Assembly (NCBI RefSeq): GCF_052180275.1
Contig: NZ_CP197465.1
Span: 5,208,001-5,272,000 of the forward strand
DNA from: Kumtagia sp052180275
GTDB taxonomy: Bacteria; Pseudomonadota; Alphaproteobacteria; Rhizobiales; Rhizobiaceae
DNA: 64,000 nt
Direction: 5' to 3'
Shown here: in pieces, positions 8,171 through 16,539 of the stretch
Numbering within the stretch: position 1 is the stretch's first letter
Layout of the letters: the number at the start of each line of letters is the position of its first letter
Position numbers and translations under genes: made by a program
The notes under the pieces: generated by a model
What the model was told of the DNA's origin: nothing
The model's input: the letters and a program-made list of their open reading frames with translations, nothing else
Database searches by the model: none

Positions 8171-9052
8171 ATGGTCGAGATTACATGCGTCGTCGACGCG
8201 AAAGCCGAACTCGGCGAAGGCACGCTGTGGGACCCGAAGGCCGGCGTGCTGTGGTGGATCGACATCTGGAGCAAGCACATCCACCGCTACGATCCGGCAA
8301 CCGACCAGAACGACACCTTCGAGGCGCCAAATTATCTCGGCTGCCTCGGCCTGCGTGAGAAAGGCGGGCTGGTGCTCACCATGACAAACGGTTTTCATTT
8401 CTTCGATCCAGAGACCGGCATCTTCGAGGCGATTGCCGATCCGGAAGCCTCCATGCCGGACACCCGCTTCAACGACGGCAAGCCGGATCGCCAGGGCCGT
8501 TTCTGGTCGGGCTCGATGTTCGAGGTGCCGGGCCGCACGGTCGAGTTCGTTGGCTCGCTCTACCGCATGGACCCGGACCTGTCGGTGCATAAAATGATCG
8601 AGGGCGTCGGCTGCTCCAACGGGCTGGCCTTCAGCCCCGACAGCAAGACCATGTATTTTTCCGATAGTTATTCCGGCCGCGTCGACGCCTACGACTTCGA
8701 TCCCGCCACCGGCGACATCGAGAATCGCCGCACCTTCATCGACATGACGGTCACCGGTGGCGTCGCCGACGGCGCGACCGTCGACGCCGAGGGCTGCTAC
8801 TGGGTCACCATCCCGGTCACGTCAAAAGTCTGCCGTTACGATCCCGACGGAAAACTGATGCAGACCGTGGTGCTGCCCACCGACCTGCCAACCTGCTGCG
8901 AGTTCGGCGGCACGAATCTTGACGTGCTCTACGTCACCACAGCCGTGCTGAGACGGCCCGCCGAGCATTTCGCCGGCCAGAAGAACCCCGGCGGCCTGTT
9001 CGCGCTGGACGTGGGCGTGAAAGGGCTGACCTTGCCGGCTTTCAAGGGGTGA
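8171..9052 (+). CDS. SMP-30/gluconolactonase/LRE family protein
   Basis: This 293-aa six-bladed beta-propeller has no signal peptide, so it is probably cytoplasmic. Predicted metal and active-site residues are Glu16 in GEGTLW, Asn101 in RFNDGK, Asn150 in CSNGLAF and Asp200 in VADGATV, matching known SMP-30 lactonases. It likely hydrolyses an aldonolactone made by a dehydrogenase such as the SDR at 2042-2836. The aldonate could then go to the enolase-superfamily dehydratase at the left edge. It is the last gene of the transporter operon. The order of steps is inference. Confidence 0.87.
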   Translation: MVEITCVVDAKAELGEGTLWDPKAGVLWWIDIWSKHIHRYDPATDQNDTFEAPNYLGCLGLREKGGLVLTMTNGFHFFDPETGIFEAIADPEASMPDTRFNDGKPDRQGRFWSGSMFEVPGRTVEFVGSLYRMDPDLSVHKMIEGVGCSNGLAFSPDSKTMYFSDSYSGRVDAYDFDPATGDIENRRTFIDMTVTGGVADGATVDAEGCYWVTIPVTSKVCRYDPDGKLMQTVVLPTDLPTCCEFGGTNLDVLYVTTAVLRRPAEHFAGQKNPGGLFALDVGVKGLTLPAFKG

Positions 9053-9074
9053 GGTCGTTTGCCGTCAAAAGCTG

Positions 9075-9581
9075 CTATCGGAACAGGTCGGCAATGTCGG
9101 CCATCGTCCTAAACAGCCTGTTCGGGCGATCCGGTAAAGCTAGGAAACTCTCGCGCTCATAGAAGCGTCGTGCGTCATCATTTTTGGCATCTACGATCAC
9201 GGCGAACGACGCGATTTCGCTTCGCACGGAGCGGTAAAGTGCGTCCGCCAGCATATATCCGCCATAACCCATGCCGCGAAAACGCAGGTCAACCGCCAGT
9301 CGGCCGAGCAGCGTCGCCGGAACCAGCGGATAGCGTGGCAATTTCCGTGTCACCTCGGATGGCAACTCGCCAAGCTTCACTGCTGTGGCCGAAAGCGTAT
9401 AGAAGCCGCCAATCGTCCCCTCCTGAAGCACAAGGACAAACACCGCGGCCATGTTCTTGCGCGCATCCTGGCCTGCCTGGGTACGGAAATAGCGATCAAG
9501 CGGTTCGGCGCCGCAGTTGAACAAAGTACGATCGTGTTGAGAACCAAGGATCTCGATCCGCAGAGACCCGTCGCCAACCAT
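9075..9581 (-). CDS. GNAT-family acetyltransferase toxin (TacT-like)
   Basis: This 168-aa protein has the acetyl-CoA loop RFRGMGYG (100-107), preceded by LGRLAVD, and a C-terminal Tyr141 in RRFYERESF at the usual general-acid position. The pattern matches type II toxins of the TacT/AtaT group, which acetylate aminoacyl-tRNA and block translation. It is encoded 9 nt after an RHH antitoxin gene, the usual antitoxin-first order. The pair sits in the convergent gap between the lactonase and sulfatase genes and is unrelated in function to them, so it may be a later insertion. Confidence 0.87.
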   Translation of the reverse strand: MVGDGSLRIEILGSQHDRTLFNCGAEPLDRYFRTQAGQDARKNMAAVFVLVLQEGTIGGFYTLSATAVKLGELPSEVTRKLPRYPLVPATLLGRLAVDLRFRGMGYGGYMLADALYRSVRSEIASFAVIVDAKNDDARRFYERESFLALPDRPNRLFRTMADIADLFR

Positions 9582-9590
9582 CGGCGCCGA

Positions 9591-9893
9591 TCAGACGCCG
9601 GTCGCTTTGCGATAGCGCCGCACGGTTTCACGCAGGCGATCGTTCACCGGTTGCGGATTGATCAAGGCATCCACAAACACCTGACTGTCTCGTATGGAAA
9701 GGTCCAGGCGCTGATGTTCGTCGATAGCCTGCCGCGCCGCCGCTTGTACGCTGGCGAGCACAAAATCCGTTACTGTTCGCCCCTGCAGCGCGGCAGCGTG
9801 CTCGATCAGTTTCTTCTGATCCGCCGTTATGCGCGCCTCGAGACGCTCGTTGCGTGCGCGGCGGTTAGACGATTGTGCAAGACTGCTGGACAT
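9591..9893 (-). CDS. DUF1778/RHH antitoxin (TacA-like)
   Basis: This 100-aa protein has an N-terminal ribbon-helix-helix region (RNERLEARITADQKKLIEHA, then AALQGRTVTDFVLASVQ) and a C-terminal tail that should wrap and neutralise the toxin. Proteins of this family bind their own promoter with the toxin. The ATG at 9893 is preferred over an earlier in-frame start because GAGGG lies just before it and the family begins near this point. A TACAAT hexamer lies just upstream on the minus strand. Confidence 0.85.
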   Translation of the reverse strand: MSSSLAQSSNRRARNERLEARITADQKKLIEHAAALQGRTVTDFVLASVQAAARQAIDEHQRLDLSIRDSQVFVDALINPQPVNDRLRETVRRYRKATGV

Positions 9894-9947
9894 GCCCTCA
9901 TTGTACGGCCATTTGCCGGCCACTTCAAGCCTCATTTCGCGTGCCAC

Positions 9948-11498
9948 TCACTCCCGCGAGAACACCCCGCCCTCGCCGAGATGCATGTTGGTCATCGTCC
10001 GTTCATTCGCCGAAAGCCGCCAGTCCAGCATCTTCTGAGCGTACTTCAGCATCACGGATGCATAGGCGGGGTCGGTCGCCATGTTCTTCGTCTCGTGCGG
10101 ATCGGCCTCAAGGTCGAAGAGCAGCGGCGGCAAGGCGGCGAAGTGGATGTATTTGAACCGCTTGTCGCGAACGACCGCGTAGCAGCACTGGTCTGACGTG
10201 ATGCCGAGCATGGTTTCCGGCCGCTGCAACCGCACATCGCGAAAATCCTGCTCGAAATAAACCGCGTCGCGCCAGTCCGCCGGCGCCTCGCCGCGCAGGA
10301 ACGGCATCAGCGAGGCGCCGTCGCAGGTGCGCGGCACTTTCAGGCCGATCCAGTCGAGCACGGTCGGCATGATATCGATCGCCTGAGTCATCGCCTCGAC
10401 CTGGCGGCCGCGCATCGCATCCGCCGCGGGGCGCGGATCGCGGATGACCAGCGGCAGATGAAAAGACTGGTCGAAATAGATCTCCTTGCCCCAGACGAAA
10501 TGCTCGCCCAGCATCTCGGCGTGGTCGCTGGTGACGATGATCAGCGTGCGGTCGTACTGCCCGGTCGCCTTCAAATGCGCGACGATGCGTCCGAGGTGGA
10601 AATCGACCTCGTTGACCAGCCCGTAATAGGTCGCCCGCATCTGGCGGATTTCGAGTTCGTCGGTGGTCACGATGTTGAGCGGCGTATGCTCGTCATAGGC
10701 ACCCACGCGGTTCAGCCGGTTTATTTCATAGGCGAGCATCGGGTGCTGGGCTGCCTCGGCTTGATGCGTCGCTGCGCGATACGGGAACTCGACATCGGCC
10801 GGGTGCACGGCGTCGTTGTAGGGCGCCGGCGCGATCAGCGGCGGATGCGGCCGGAAGAACACGAAATGCGCGAACCACGGTTTTTGCTCGCGCACCAGCA
10901 GCCATTTGAGGAATTCGTCGGTGAGATAGGCGGTCTCGCTCTCCTCCGCCGGGAACTCCGTCGGGATGTAGCGAAAGCCCCTGTCCGCCGGCTTCTGAAA
11001 ACCCTTCTTCGGACGAAAGACATCGTCGCGGCCGTTGGGGAAATCGTAGCCCTTCCTGATAAGCTCGGCGACCCAGTCGCCCATGTCCTCCGGCAGATGG
11101 AGGGGCGCGCGAAAACCCGGCAACACGCCTTCGTCATAGGCGGTTAGCGCCGGATCGTTCGGGTGTTTTCCACGCGGATCGACGGAGTTGTCGGTGTAGC
11201 CGAACAGCGACGGGTCGTAGCCCGCCTTGCGCGCCTCCAGCGCGATGTTGGTGTGGCGGGCGTCCAGCGGCGTGCCGTTCTTTCCCGACCGGTGATTCAT
11301 CAGATAGAGGCCGGTGAGAAGACTAGTGCGTGAAGGGCCGCAGGGCGTGCACTGGCCGAAATGGTTGTGGAACAGCACGCCGTCGCGCGCCAGCGCATCA
11401 AGGTTCGGCGTCTTGACGTTCGGATGCCCGAGGGATGAGATGCAGTCGGCCCGCCACTGGTCGGCGCAGATCAGAAGAATATTCGGCTTTTCGGTCAT
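9948..11498 (-). CDS. Sulfatase-superfamily hydrolase, phosphonate monoester hydrolase/phosphodiesterase-like
   Basis: This 516-aa alkaline-phosphatase-fold enzyme has the formylglycine motif C53-G-P-S-R in CTPCGPSRTSLLTG. Further metal and active-site signatures are CADQWRAD (11-18) and VTSDHAEMLGEH. The run LLTGLYLMNHRSGKNGTPLD and the later YDPSLFGYTD resemble the Rhizobium/Burkholderia phosphonate monoester hydrolases, which cleave phosphodiesters, phosphonate esters and sulfate esters. Cys53 must be oxidised to formylglycine; no maturation gene is in the window. There is no signal peptide. The start is ATG at 11498; a longer frame runs into the upstream gap. It follows the glycerol-1-phosphate dehydrogenase gene by 116 nt and may release a phosphorylated polyol from a diester. 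That role is inference. Confidence 0.85.
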   Translation of the reverse strand: MTEKPNILLICADQWRADCISSLGHPNVKTPNLDALARDGVLFHNHFGQCTPCGPSRTSLLTGLYLMNHRSGKNGTPLDARHTNIALEARKAGYDPSLFGYTDNSVDPRGKHPNDPALTAYDEGVLPGFRAPLHLPEDMGDWVAELIRKGYDFPNGRDDVFRPKKGFQKPADRGFRYIPTEFPAEESETAYLTDEFLKWLLVREQKPWFAHFVFFRPHPPLIAPAPYNDAVHPADVEFPYRAATHQAEAAQHPMLAYEINRLNRVGAYDEHTPLNIVTTDELEIRQMRATYYGLVNEVDFHLGRIVAHLKATGQYDRTLIIVTSDHAEMLGEHFVWGKEIYFDQSFHLPLVIRDPRPAADAMRGRQVEAMTQAIDIMPTVLDWIGLKVPRTCDGASLMPFLRGEAPADWRDAVYFEQDFRDVRLQRPETMLGITSDQCCYAVVRDKRFKYIHFAALPPLLFDLEADPHETKNMATDPAYASVMLKYAQKMLDWRLSANERTMTNMHLGEGGVFSRE

Positions 11499-11614
11499 CG
11501 GAAAACGCTTCTGCCTCGAAATCGGGTCTCTCGCCTTCCCTGCCCGCAAGCCAGGCGGCGCACAAGCCGGGATGGACGCGCGTCGCGCAAAGGCGCGGCG
11601 CCGCCCATGGTTCT

Positions 11615-12928
11615 TCAAAGTGTCGGGATCGCGCCTTCCAGCCTCCCTGCATTCGCGGCAAGGTCGATGAAGGTGTAGCGGTTGCGGATCTCCCGGCAGT
11701 GCAGCAACGCGCCGTCGTAGAATTTGCGTGGAAGATGGATCGCTTGCGGCGTCAGGTCCGCACCCGCCGCTGTCAGCACGCCGGTCAGATAGGACGACTT
11801 CAGCAGCACGCCGGCGATGCGCTCGCGCATGTCGTGCCAGCGCTCGGCCAGGCGCGTGTTGAGCGTTTCCGCCTTGCGGCTGTCGATGCGCTTTCCCTGG
11901 AATTCTGCCCAGCACGAAGCGCCCAGTTCGTCGCCGTAGCGCGCCTTGAAGCCGGCTTCCGTCTCCGTATCCGGCCAGATCACCGGCGTCTCCTCCAGCA
12001 TCCGCTCCTGCAGGCGCACCATCGACAGCGTCGTCACGCCGACCTGCTCGCCATGGTAGATCAGCGGCCGGCTCTCGTCGGCGAACATGTCGATGTAGTG
12101 GCTGATCAGGTGCTCGCCTTGCGACGCCGGCTGGCTGTGGCCGACGATCGCCGTGCCGAAGCCCGCAAGCACCAGCGTGTTCACCAGCCGCTCCATGACC
12201 TCAAGATCGCCTGCCATGAGCGCCGCCGCATTGTCGAACAGCGGCCCCTCGTCGTCCTCCAGCAGTTCGTAGGGAAGCTCGCGGAACGGCAGGCCGTGCA
12301 GCAGGTGCGCCAGCAGCCAGTCGGCCTCCGCGGTGGTGCGGCAGAGGCTGTCCCCCAAGCCGGCGCGGATGAGGCGCGCGGGCGCGGCCGACAGCACCGA
12401 CAGGTCGAAGAACGCGCCTGCCGGCGCCTGTGCCGGCAGCGACATCTTGTGGCCGTGCTGGGTGATCGCGGCGTTGAGCGACGTGTAGCCGTTCATCGAC
12501 GGCGCGGTGGCGAAGACGGCATAGGGCTTGCCGTCCTGCGCGCTGGCATATTTGCAGAGGTCGTTGATGCTGCCGGAGCCCACCGCAATGATGGCGTCGG
12601 CGGATGCCGTCTCGCGTCGGATCTCTTCGACCGTGACGTCGTCGGGATGCGGCGCGTCCGGAAACACCATGCTCCGCACCGCATGCCGGCCTTGCAGCGC
12701 TGCCTCGACCCTCCGGCCGAGCACGCTATGCGTGGTACCGTCGCTAACGACCGCGACACGCTTGCCGAAGCCGAGCGCCGCGACGAGTTCGCCCTCCATG
12801 CCTGCCAGCGACGGCTTGATCGCCAGCGACCTTGTCGCAACGCCGACCGGCTTGCCGGTGTCGGGGTCCACATAGGTTCCTTCGAGCAGCCGCTCGATCT
12901 TCTTTGCCCCGTCCATCCTTGCCCCCAT
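11615..12928 (-). CDS. sn-glycerol-1-phosphate dehydrogenase-like protein (AraM/Fe-ADH_2 family)
   Basis: This 437-aa NAD(P)-dependent, metal-dependent polyol-phosphate dehydrogenase has the nucleotide-binding AIIAVGSGSINDLCKYAS (family GSG..ND..K) and FATAPSMNGYTS. Probable metal-binding histidines lie in GHSQPASQGEHLISH and IYHGEQVG. Family members interconvert dihydroxyacetone phosphate and glycerol-1-phosphate; the catabolic context suggests it oxidises a polyol phosphate. It starts 4 nt after the aldolase stop. ATG at 12928 is given; ATG at 12916 is equally possible, having GGGGG upstream. It runs longer than the common AraM length of about 400 aa. Confidence 0.82.
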   Translation of the reverse strand: MGARMDGAKKIERLLEGTYVDPDTGKPVGVATRSLAIKPSLAGMEGELVAALGFGKRVAVVSDGTTHSVLGRRVEAALQGRHAVRSMVFPDAPHPDDVTVEEIRRETASADAIIAVGSGSINDLCKYASAQDGKPYAVFATAPSMNGYTSLNAAITQHGHKMSLPAQAPAGAFFDLSVLSAAPARLIRAGLGDSLCRTTAEADWLLAHLLHGLPFRELPYELLEDDEGPLFDNAAALMAGDLEVMERLVNTLVLAGFGTAIVGHSQPASQGEHLISHYIDMFADESRPLIYHGEQVGVTTLSMVRLQERMLEETPVIWPDTETEAGFKARYGDELGASCWAEFQGKRIDSRKAETLNTRLAERWHDMRERIAGVLLKSSYLTGVLTAAGADLTPQAIHLPRKFYDGALLHCREIRNRYTFIDLAANAGRLEGAIPTL

Positions 12929-12932
12929 GACC

Positions 12933-13604
12933 TCAGCAGCAGCTCGGCATGATGCGGCGTGCCCCGTCGTCGCCCTGGCCGTAGCTCTTGAATCGCTCCG
13001 CCACGTGCGCGATTTCCTCATCCGGCAGCACATAAGGCACGCCGATCTGCAAGGCGTGCCAGTATTGCGACGCCAGCGCCTCGATCTCGACCGCCAGCCA
13101 CGCCGCCCGTTTCAGATTGGGTCCGACCGCCACCATGCCGTGATTGGCGAGCAGGCAGGCAAACCGGTCCTCAAGGGCGCCGAGGATCAGGTCGGCAAGC
13201 TCCTGCGTGCCCCAGGTCACGTAGGGAACGCAAGGCACGGTCGGGCCGCCGGCCACCGCCATCATGTAATGCACGGCCGGAATCTCCCGCCGCAGCATCG
13301 ACAGCGACGTGCAGTAGCGCGAATGCAGGTGGATGACCGCGCCGACCTCCGGCTTCTTCTCCATGATGTCACGATGGAAGCGCCATTCGGTGGAGGGTTT
13401 GCGCAGGCCGACATGCGACGCATCGATATGCATGGTGACGATGTCTTCCGGCACCATTTCCGGATAGGGAACGCCGGACGGCGTGATCAGAAACCCTTCC
13501 TCGACCCTGACGCTGATATTGCCCGCCGTCCCCTGGTTGATGCCGCGATCGACCATGAAATTGCAAACCGTGATCATCTCCTGGCGAATTTCAAGGTGTC
13601 TCAT
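12933..13604 (-). CDS. Class II aldolase/adducin family protein (fuculose-phosphate-aldolase-like)
   Basis: This 223-aa protein has the family hallmarks: GTAGNISVR near residues 24-32, a Glu in TEWRFH, Zn-binding HLHS near residues 92-95, and a third His in NHGMVAVG near 155-160. It should cleave a 1-phosphoketose (or decarboxylate a related substrate) into dihydroxyacetone phosphate and an aldehyde. The start is the ATG at 13604 with GGAGA upstream; the frame extends upstream only through non-conserved promoter DNA. It is the first gene of a minus-strand operon with the polyol-phosphate dehydrogenase and probably the phosphodiesterase-like gene. Confidence 0.87.
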   Translation of the reverse strand: MRHLEIRQEMITVCNFMVDRGINQGTAGNISVRVEEGFLITPSGVPYPEMVPEDIVTMHIDASHVGLRKPSTEWRFHRDIMEKKPEVGAVIHLHSRYCTSLSMLRREIPAVHYMMAVAGGPTVPCVPYVTWGTQELADLILGALEDRFACLLANHGMVAVGPNLKRAAWLAVEIEALASQYWHALQIGVPYVLPDEEIAHVAERFKSYGQGDDGARRIMPSCC

Positions 13605-13697
13605 TGTCAGGCAGTCTCCGGGCCGGTTTGGGCAATGGGTTGGGCGGGAATCAAGCGGTTGCCGATGAGCCATCGTCCGCTTGATTTGTTCGGTGGT

Positions 13698-13733
13698 TGG
13701 TACCACAATATATGTGGAAGTTACAACATTCAA
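13698..13733 (-). promoter_or_regulatory. Candidate promoter and palindromes upstream of the aldolase gene
   Basis: On the minus strand TTGAAT (13733-13728), a 17-nt spacer and TATTGT (13710-13705) form a possible promoter. Two palindromes overlap it: CCACA-N5-TGTGG (13703-13717) and TGGTACCA (13698-13705). The latter shares seven bases with the operator at 3143. A repressor binding here would cover the -10. The wider gap 13605-13852 shows no coding sequence. The regulator is not known. Confidence 0.4.
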
Positions 13734-13852
13734 ATGCGTAAGCAATCAACATTTTAAAGCTCCCTCCGACGTTTGGACGTCGTTCAATCTGGAGACGGCG
13801 CCAGTCGGCAACCGGGTAACGTTCGGCGCTTCCGAGCCGCGGCCTTCACGCC

Positions 13853-15295
13853 TCATCGCCGCCAGTCTTTTGACCGAGAAAGCGCCTCGGCAAAACGGCC
13901 GCGCAGGGGAGCCGATGCGCCAGCCTCCAGTTGCGGATGGACCGTCGGCGGCAAGACAGACACATCCGCCGGCCCGGATGGATCACGACCGCCTGCAATC
14001 GCTTGCGCGAGATGCGCCGCGCCGAGCGCGGTCACCTCCGCCTCGCCCCGGCCGATCAGCGGACGCCGACAGACGTCGCCAAGGAATTGCATGAAATAGG
14101 CCGAGCGGGTCAGCCCGCCGTCGACCGAAATCGCGGCGCCCGCGGCAAAGCCCAGCGTGTCGACGACCTCGGCGATGCGGAACGCCACGCCTTCCAGCAC
14201 CGCCTTGACCAGATCCTCGCGGCTGGTGGCCGTGTCCATGCCGATGAAGAGACCGGCGGCGCTGCGGTCCCAGTGCGGACAGGCGAGGCCAGCCAGCGCC
14301 GGTACGAAAAACACATGGCGGCTTGCCGCACTCGCGCCGGACAGCGCGTCGATCTCGCCGAGGCTGCCGAGCAAGCCGATCCGAATCAGCCACTCGACCG
14401 CCGCCGCCGCCGTATAGACGCCGCCGTCCGCGGCATAGGCGCGGCCCTTTGCGGTCGACCATGCAGCCGTCGGGACAATGCCGTCACCGAGCCTCACCGG
14501 CGGCTCGAACCCGGTCAGCATCAGCGCGAAGGCGCCGGTGCCGACCGTGACCTTGCCTTCACCAGCCATGCGGCAGCCATGGCCGTAGAGCGCCGCAACC
14601 TGGTCGACCACCGAGGCGAGCAGCGGCAACGGACCGGAAGGCGTCGCAACGACGCCGATCTGCTCGCCCTCCGCAACGATCTCCGGCAGCAGGTCGAGCG
14701 GCACGCCGAAGATTTCGCAGAGCGCCGGATCCCAGGCGCATGTGCCAAGGTTCATCAGCGACGTGCGCGAAGCGGTGGTGACGTCGGTGGCGTAACGCCC
14801 TGTCAGCCGCTCGATGAAAAAGCTGTCGGAAGTCCCTAATCCCAGGCGGCCTTCGTGCGCCAACGCCGCCGCCCCGTCGACATGATCGAGCATCCAGCGC
14901 AGCTTGCTTGCCGAGAAATAGGCGTCGAGCGGCAGGCCGCTGCGCTTGCGCACCGCGTCAGCGTTGCCGGTCGCAGCCAGTGCCTCGACCTCGGGCGCGG
15001 TGCGCTGGTCCTGCCAGACAATGGCGTTGGCGAGTGGCGCGCCACTGACGCGATCCCAGGCCACCACCGTCTCGCCCTGATTGGCGAGCGCAATACCTTG
15101 CGCGCCTTTGCCCGCGCCGGCGTCGATCAGCGAACAGACATTGGCGAGCAGGACGGCCGGATCGTGCTCCACCCAACCCGGCCGCGGCAAGATCTGTTCG
15201 TGCCTCACCGAACCGAGCGCCGTCTCCCGGCCGTTGCCGTCGACCAGGATCGCCTTGGTCGAGGTCGTGCCCTGGTCGATGGAGACGATGTTCAT
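13853..15295 (-). CDS. FGGY-family carbohydrate kinase, glycerol-kinase-like
   Basis: This 480-aa sugar/polyol kinase begins MNIVSIDQGTTSTKAI, the ATP-phosphate loop of glycerol kinases. VWQDQRT near residue 95 and DAYFSASKLRWML near 125 are also glycerol-kinase-like. The C-terminal half has VDGGLTRSAYFMQF and the ATP-binding Gly-rich segment. It likely phosphorylates glycerol or a related polyol or ketose with ATP. The start overlaps the stop of the FAD oxidoreductase by 4 nt, so the three genes 17969 to 13853 form one operon. Slightly shorter than typical GlpK (about 500 aa). Confidence 0.85.
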   Translation of the reverse strand: MNIVSIDQGTTSTKAILVDGNGRETALGSVRHEQILPRPGWVEHDPAVLLANVCSLIDAGAGKGAQGIALANQGETVVAWDRVSGAPLANAIVWQDQRTAPEVEALAATGNADAVRKRSGLPLDAYFSASKLRWMLDHVDGAAALAHEGRLGLGTSDSFFIERLTGRYATDVTTASRTSLMNLGTCAWDPALCEIFGVPLDLLPEIVAEGEQIGVVATPSGPLPLLASVVDQVAALYGHGCRMAGEGKVTVGTGAFALMLTGFEPPVRLGDGIVPTAAWSTAKGRAYAADGGVYTAAAAVEWLIRIGLLGSLGEIDALSGASAASRHVFFVPALAGLACPHWDRSAAGLFIGMDTATSREDLVKAVLEGVAFRIAEVVDTLGFAAGAAISVDGGLTRSAYFMQFLGDVCRRPLIGRGEAEVTALGAAHLAQAIAGGRDPSGPADVSVLPPTVHPQLEAGASAPLRGRFAEALSRSKDWRR

Positions 15296-16539
15296 GCCCG
15301 CCCATCCCTGTCGAAGCCGATCCGGATTTCACCGACATCGCTAAGCGCAGGAAAGGACGGGCTCAAGAGTATCCTTCGCTCCGGCAGGACGGACATGCGG
15401 GCTGAGCGCCAGAAGATTTTTTCATCGGCAGCGAAAGTAAACCTGCCCCGCGCGGCGGCGCTCACGCGGATCGCGATGCGCAACGGTCCCATCGGCGATC
15501 CGGGCACGGCAACGAAGGACGGCGTCGAGAAGGCCACCGGCGCGTCGGCGCGAATCGGGATGCGGCGCCCGCCAAGCGGCGTCCCGCCGAAACGGTCCTC
15601 GGCGATCGCCGCCGCCGCCAGCGCGCCTTCGCGCGCCGACCAGGCGGCTGTCTCGACCGGACGAAGCACATTGCCGGCGGCATAAAGCCCGGGTTCGCCG
15701 AGCCTCCAGAACTGGTCGATCGCCGGTCCCCTGGAACCCGGATCGCAAAGGTCGCGGCGCCAGCCGAGCAGCGACGCTTCCGGCACGAAACCGCCGGTGA
15801 AGATCACGCCGTCGCACGCGATCTCGCTCAGGCCGCTGCCGGCATTCTCGACGATGACCGACGCCATCCTGCCGGCATCGTCGGGCGCCGCATTGATGCG
15901 GACGACCCGCTTGCCGTAGCGGATCGGCGTGCGCAGGACCGTGCGGGCGAGGAGATCGGCCGGCCGGCGTGCGACGATGCGCTCGCCTGCCTCGATCATG
16001 GCGACCGCGCGCACGCCCGCATCGCGCAGGCTGAGCAGCGCCGAAAACGACACCAGCTCCGTCCCGACGATCAGCGGATTGCGGAACGGCAGACGGTGGC
16101 TTTCGGCGAGCAGCCGCTGCAGGGCGCCGGTGGTGAGAATATTGCGCGGGCGGTCGCCGGAAACCAGCCGGGCGGAGCGCGGCGTCTCGCGGATGCCTGT
16201 CGCCAGCAGGACGCTTTTCGGCCGCATGACGAGTTCGCCACGCTCCGACGACAGATTCGTCTCCAGGCCCGGCCCCAGCGCCGTCACCGTCGTCGCGCCG
16301 GAAATCACGCGCGGATCGACCAGCGACCGCAGTTTCGCGGCATAGGCCGGGCCGGACATCGGCCGATAGAAATTCGCCAGTCCGAAGGTCGGGTGTGGAC
16401 AGAAGCGCGGAATGCCGCCAGCCTCGACCTCGCGGTCGACGACGAGGACGTTGCCCACGCCGAGCCGCGCCAGTTCGCGCGCGGCGGAAAGGCCGGCGGG
16501 GCCGGCGCCGACGATCAGCACTTCGGGCTCGCGGTTCAT
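15292..16539 (-). CDS. FAD/NAD(P)-dependent oxidoreductase (pyridine nucleotide-disulfide type)
   Basis: This 415-aa flavoprotein begins with the FAD dinucleotide fold VLIVGAGPAGLSAARELAR and has a second nucleotide fold near residue 150 (NPLIVGTELVSFSALLSLRD). GLYAAGNVLRPVETAAWS near 300 is the conserved FAD-ribityl segment. There is no CxxC redox motif. It is translationally coupled (ATGA) to the upstream GlpA-like oxidoreductase that carries a BFD-type [2Fe-2S] domain. The two probably form one dehydrogenase complex, as in GlpAB-like or opine-oxidase-like enzymes, passing electrons from a polyol phosphate to the respiratory chain. The substrate is inferred. Confidence 0.8.
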   Translation of the reverse strand: MNREPEVLIVGAGPAGLSAARELARLGVGNVLVVDREVEAGGIPRFCPHPTFGLANFYRPMSGPAYAAKLRSLVDPRVISGATTVTALGPGLETNLSSERGELVMRPKSVLLATGIRETPRSARLVSGDRPRNILTTGALQRLLAESHRLPFRNPLIVGTELVSFSALLSLRDAGVRAVAMIEAGERIVARRPADLLARTVLRTPIRYGKRVVRINAAPDDAGRMASVIVENAGSGLSEIACDGVIFTGGFVPEASLLGWRRDLCDPGSRGPAIDQFWRLGEPGLYAAGNVLRPVETAAWSAREGALAAAAIAEDRFGGTPLGGRRIPIRADAPVAFSTPSFVAVPGSPMGPLRIAIRVSAAARGRFTFAADEKIFWRSARMSVLPERRILLSPSFPALSDVGEIRIGFDRDGRA

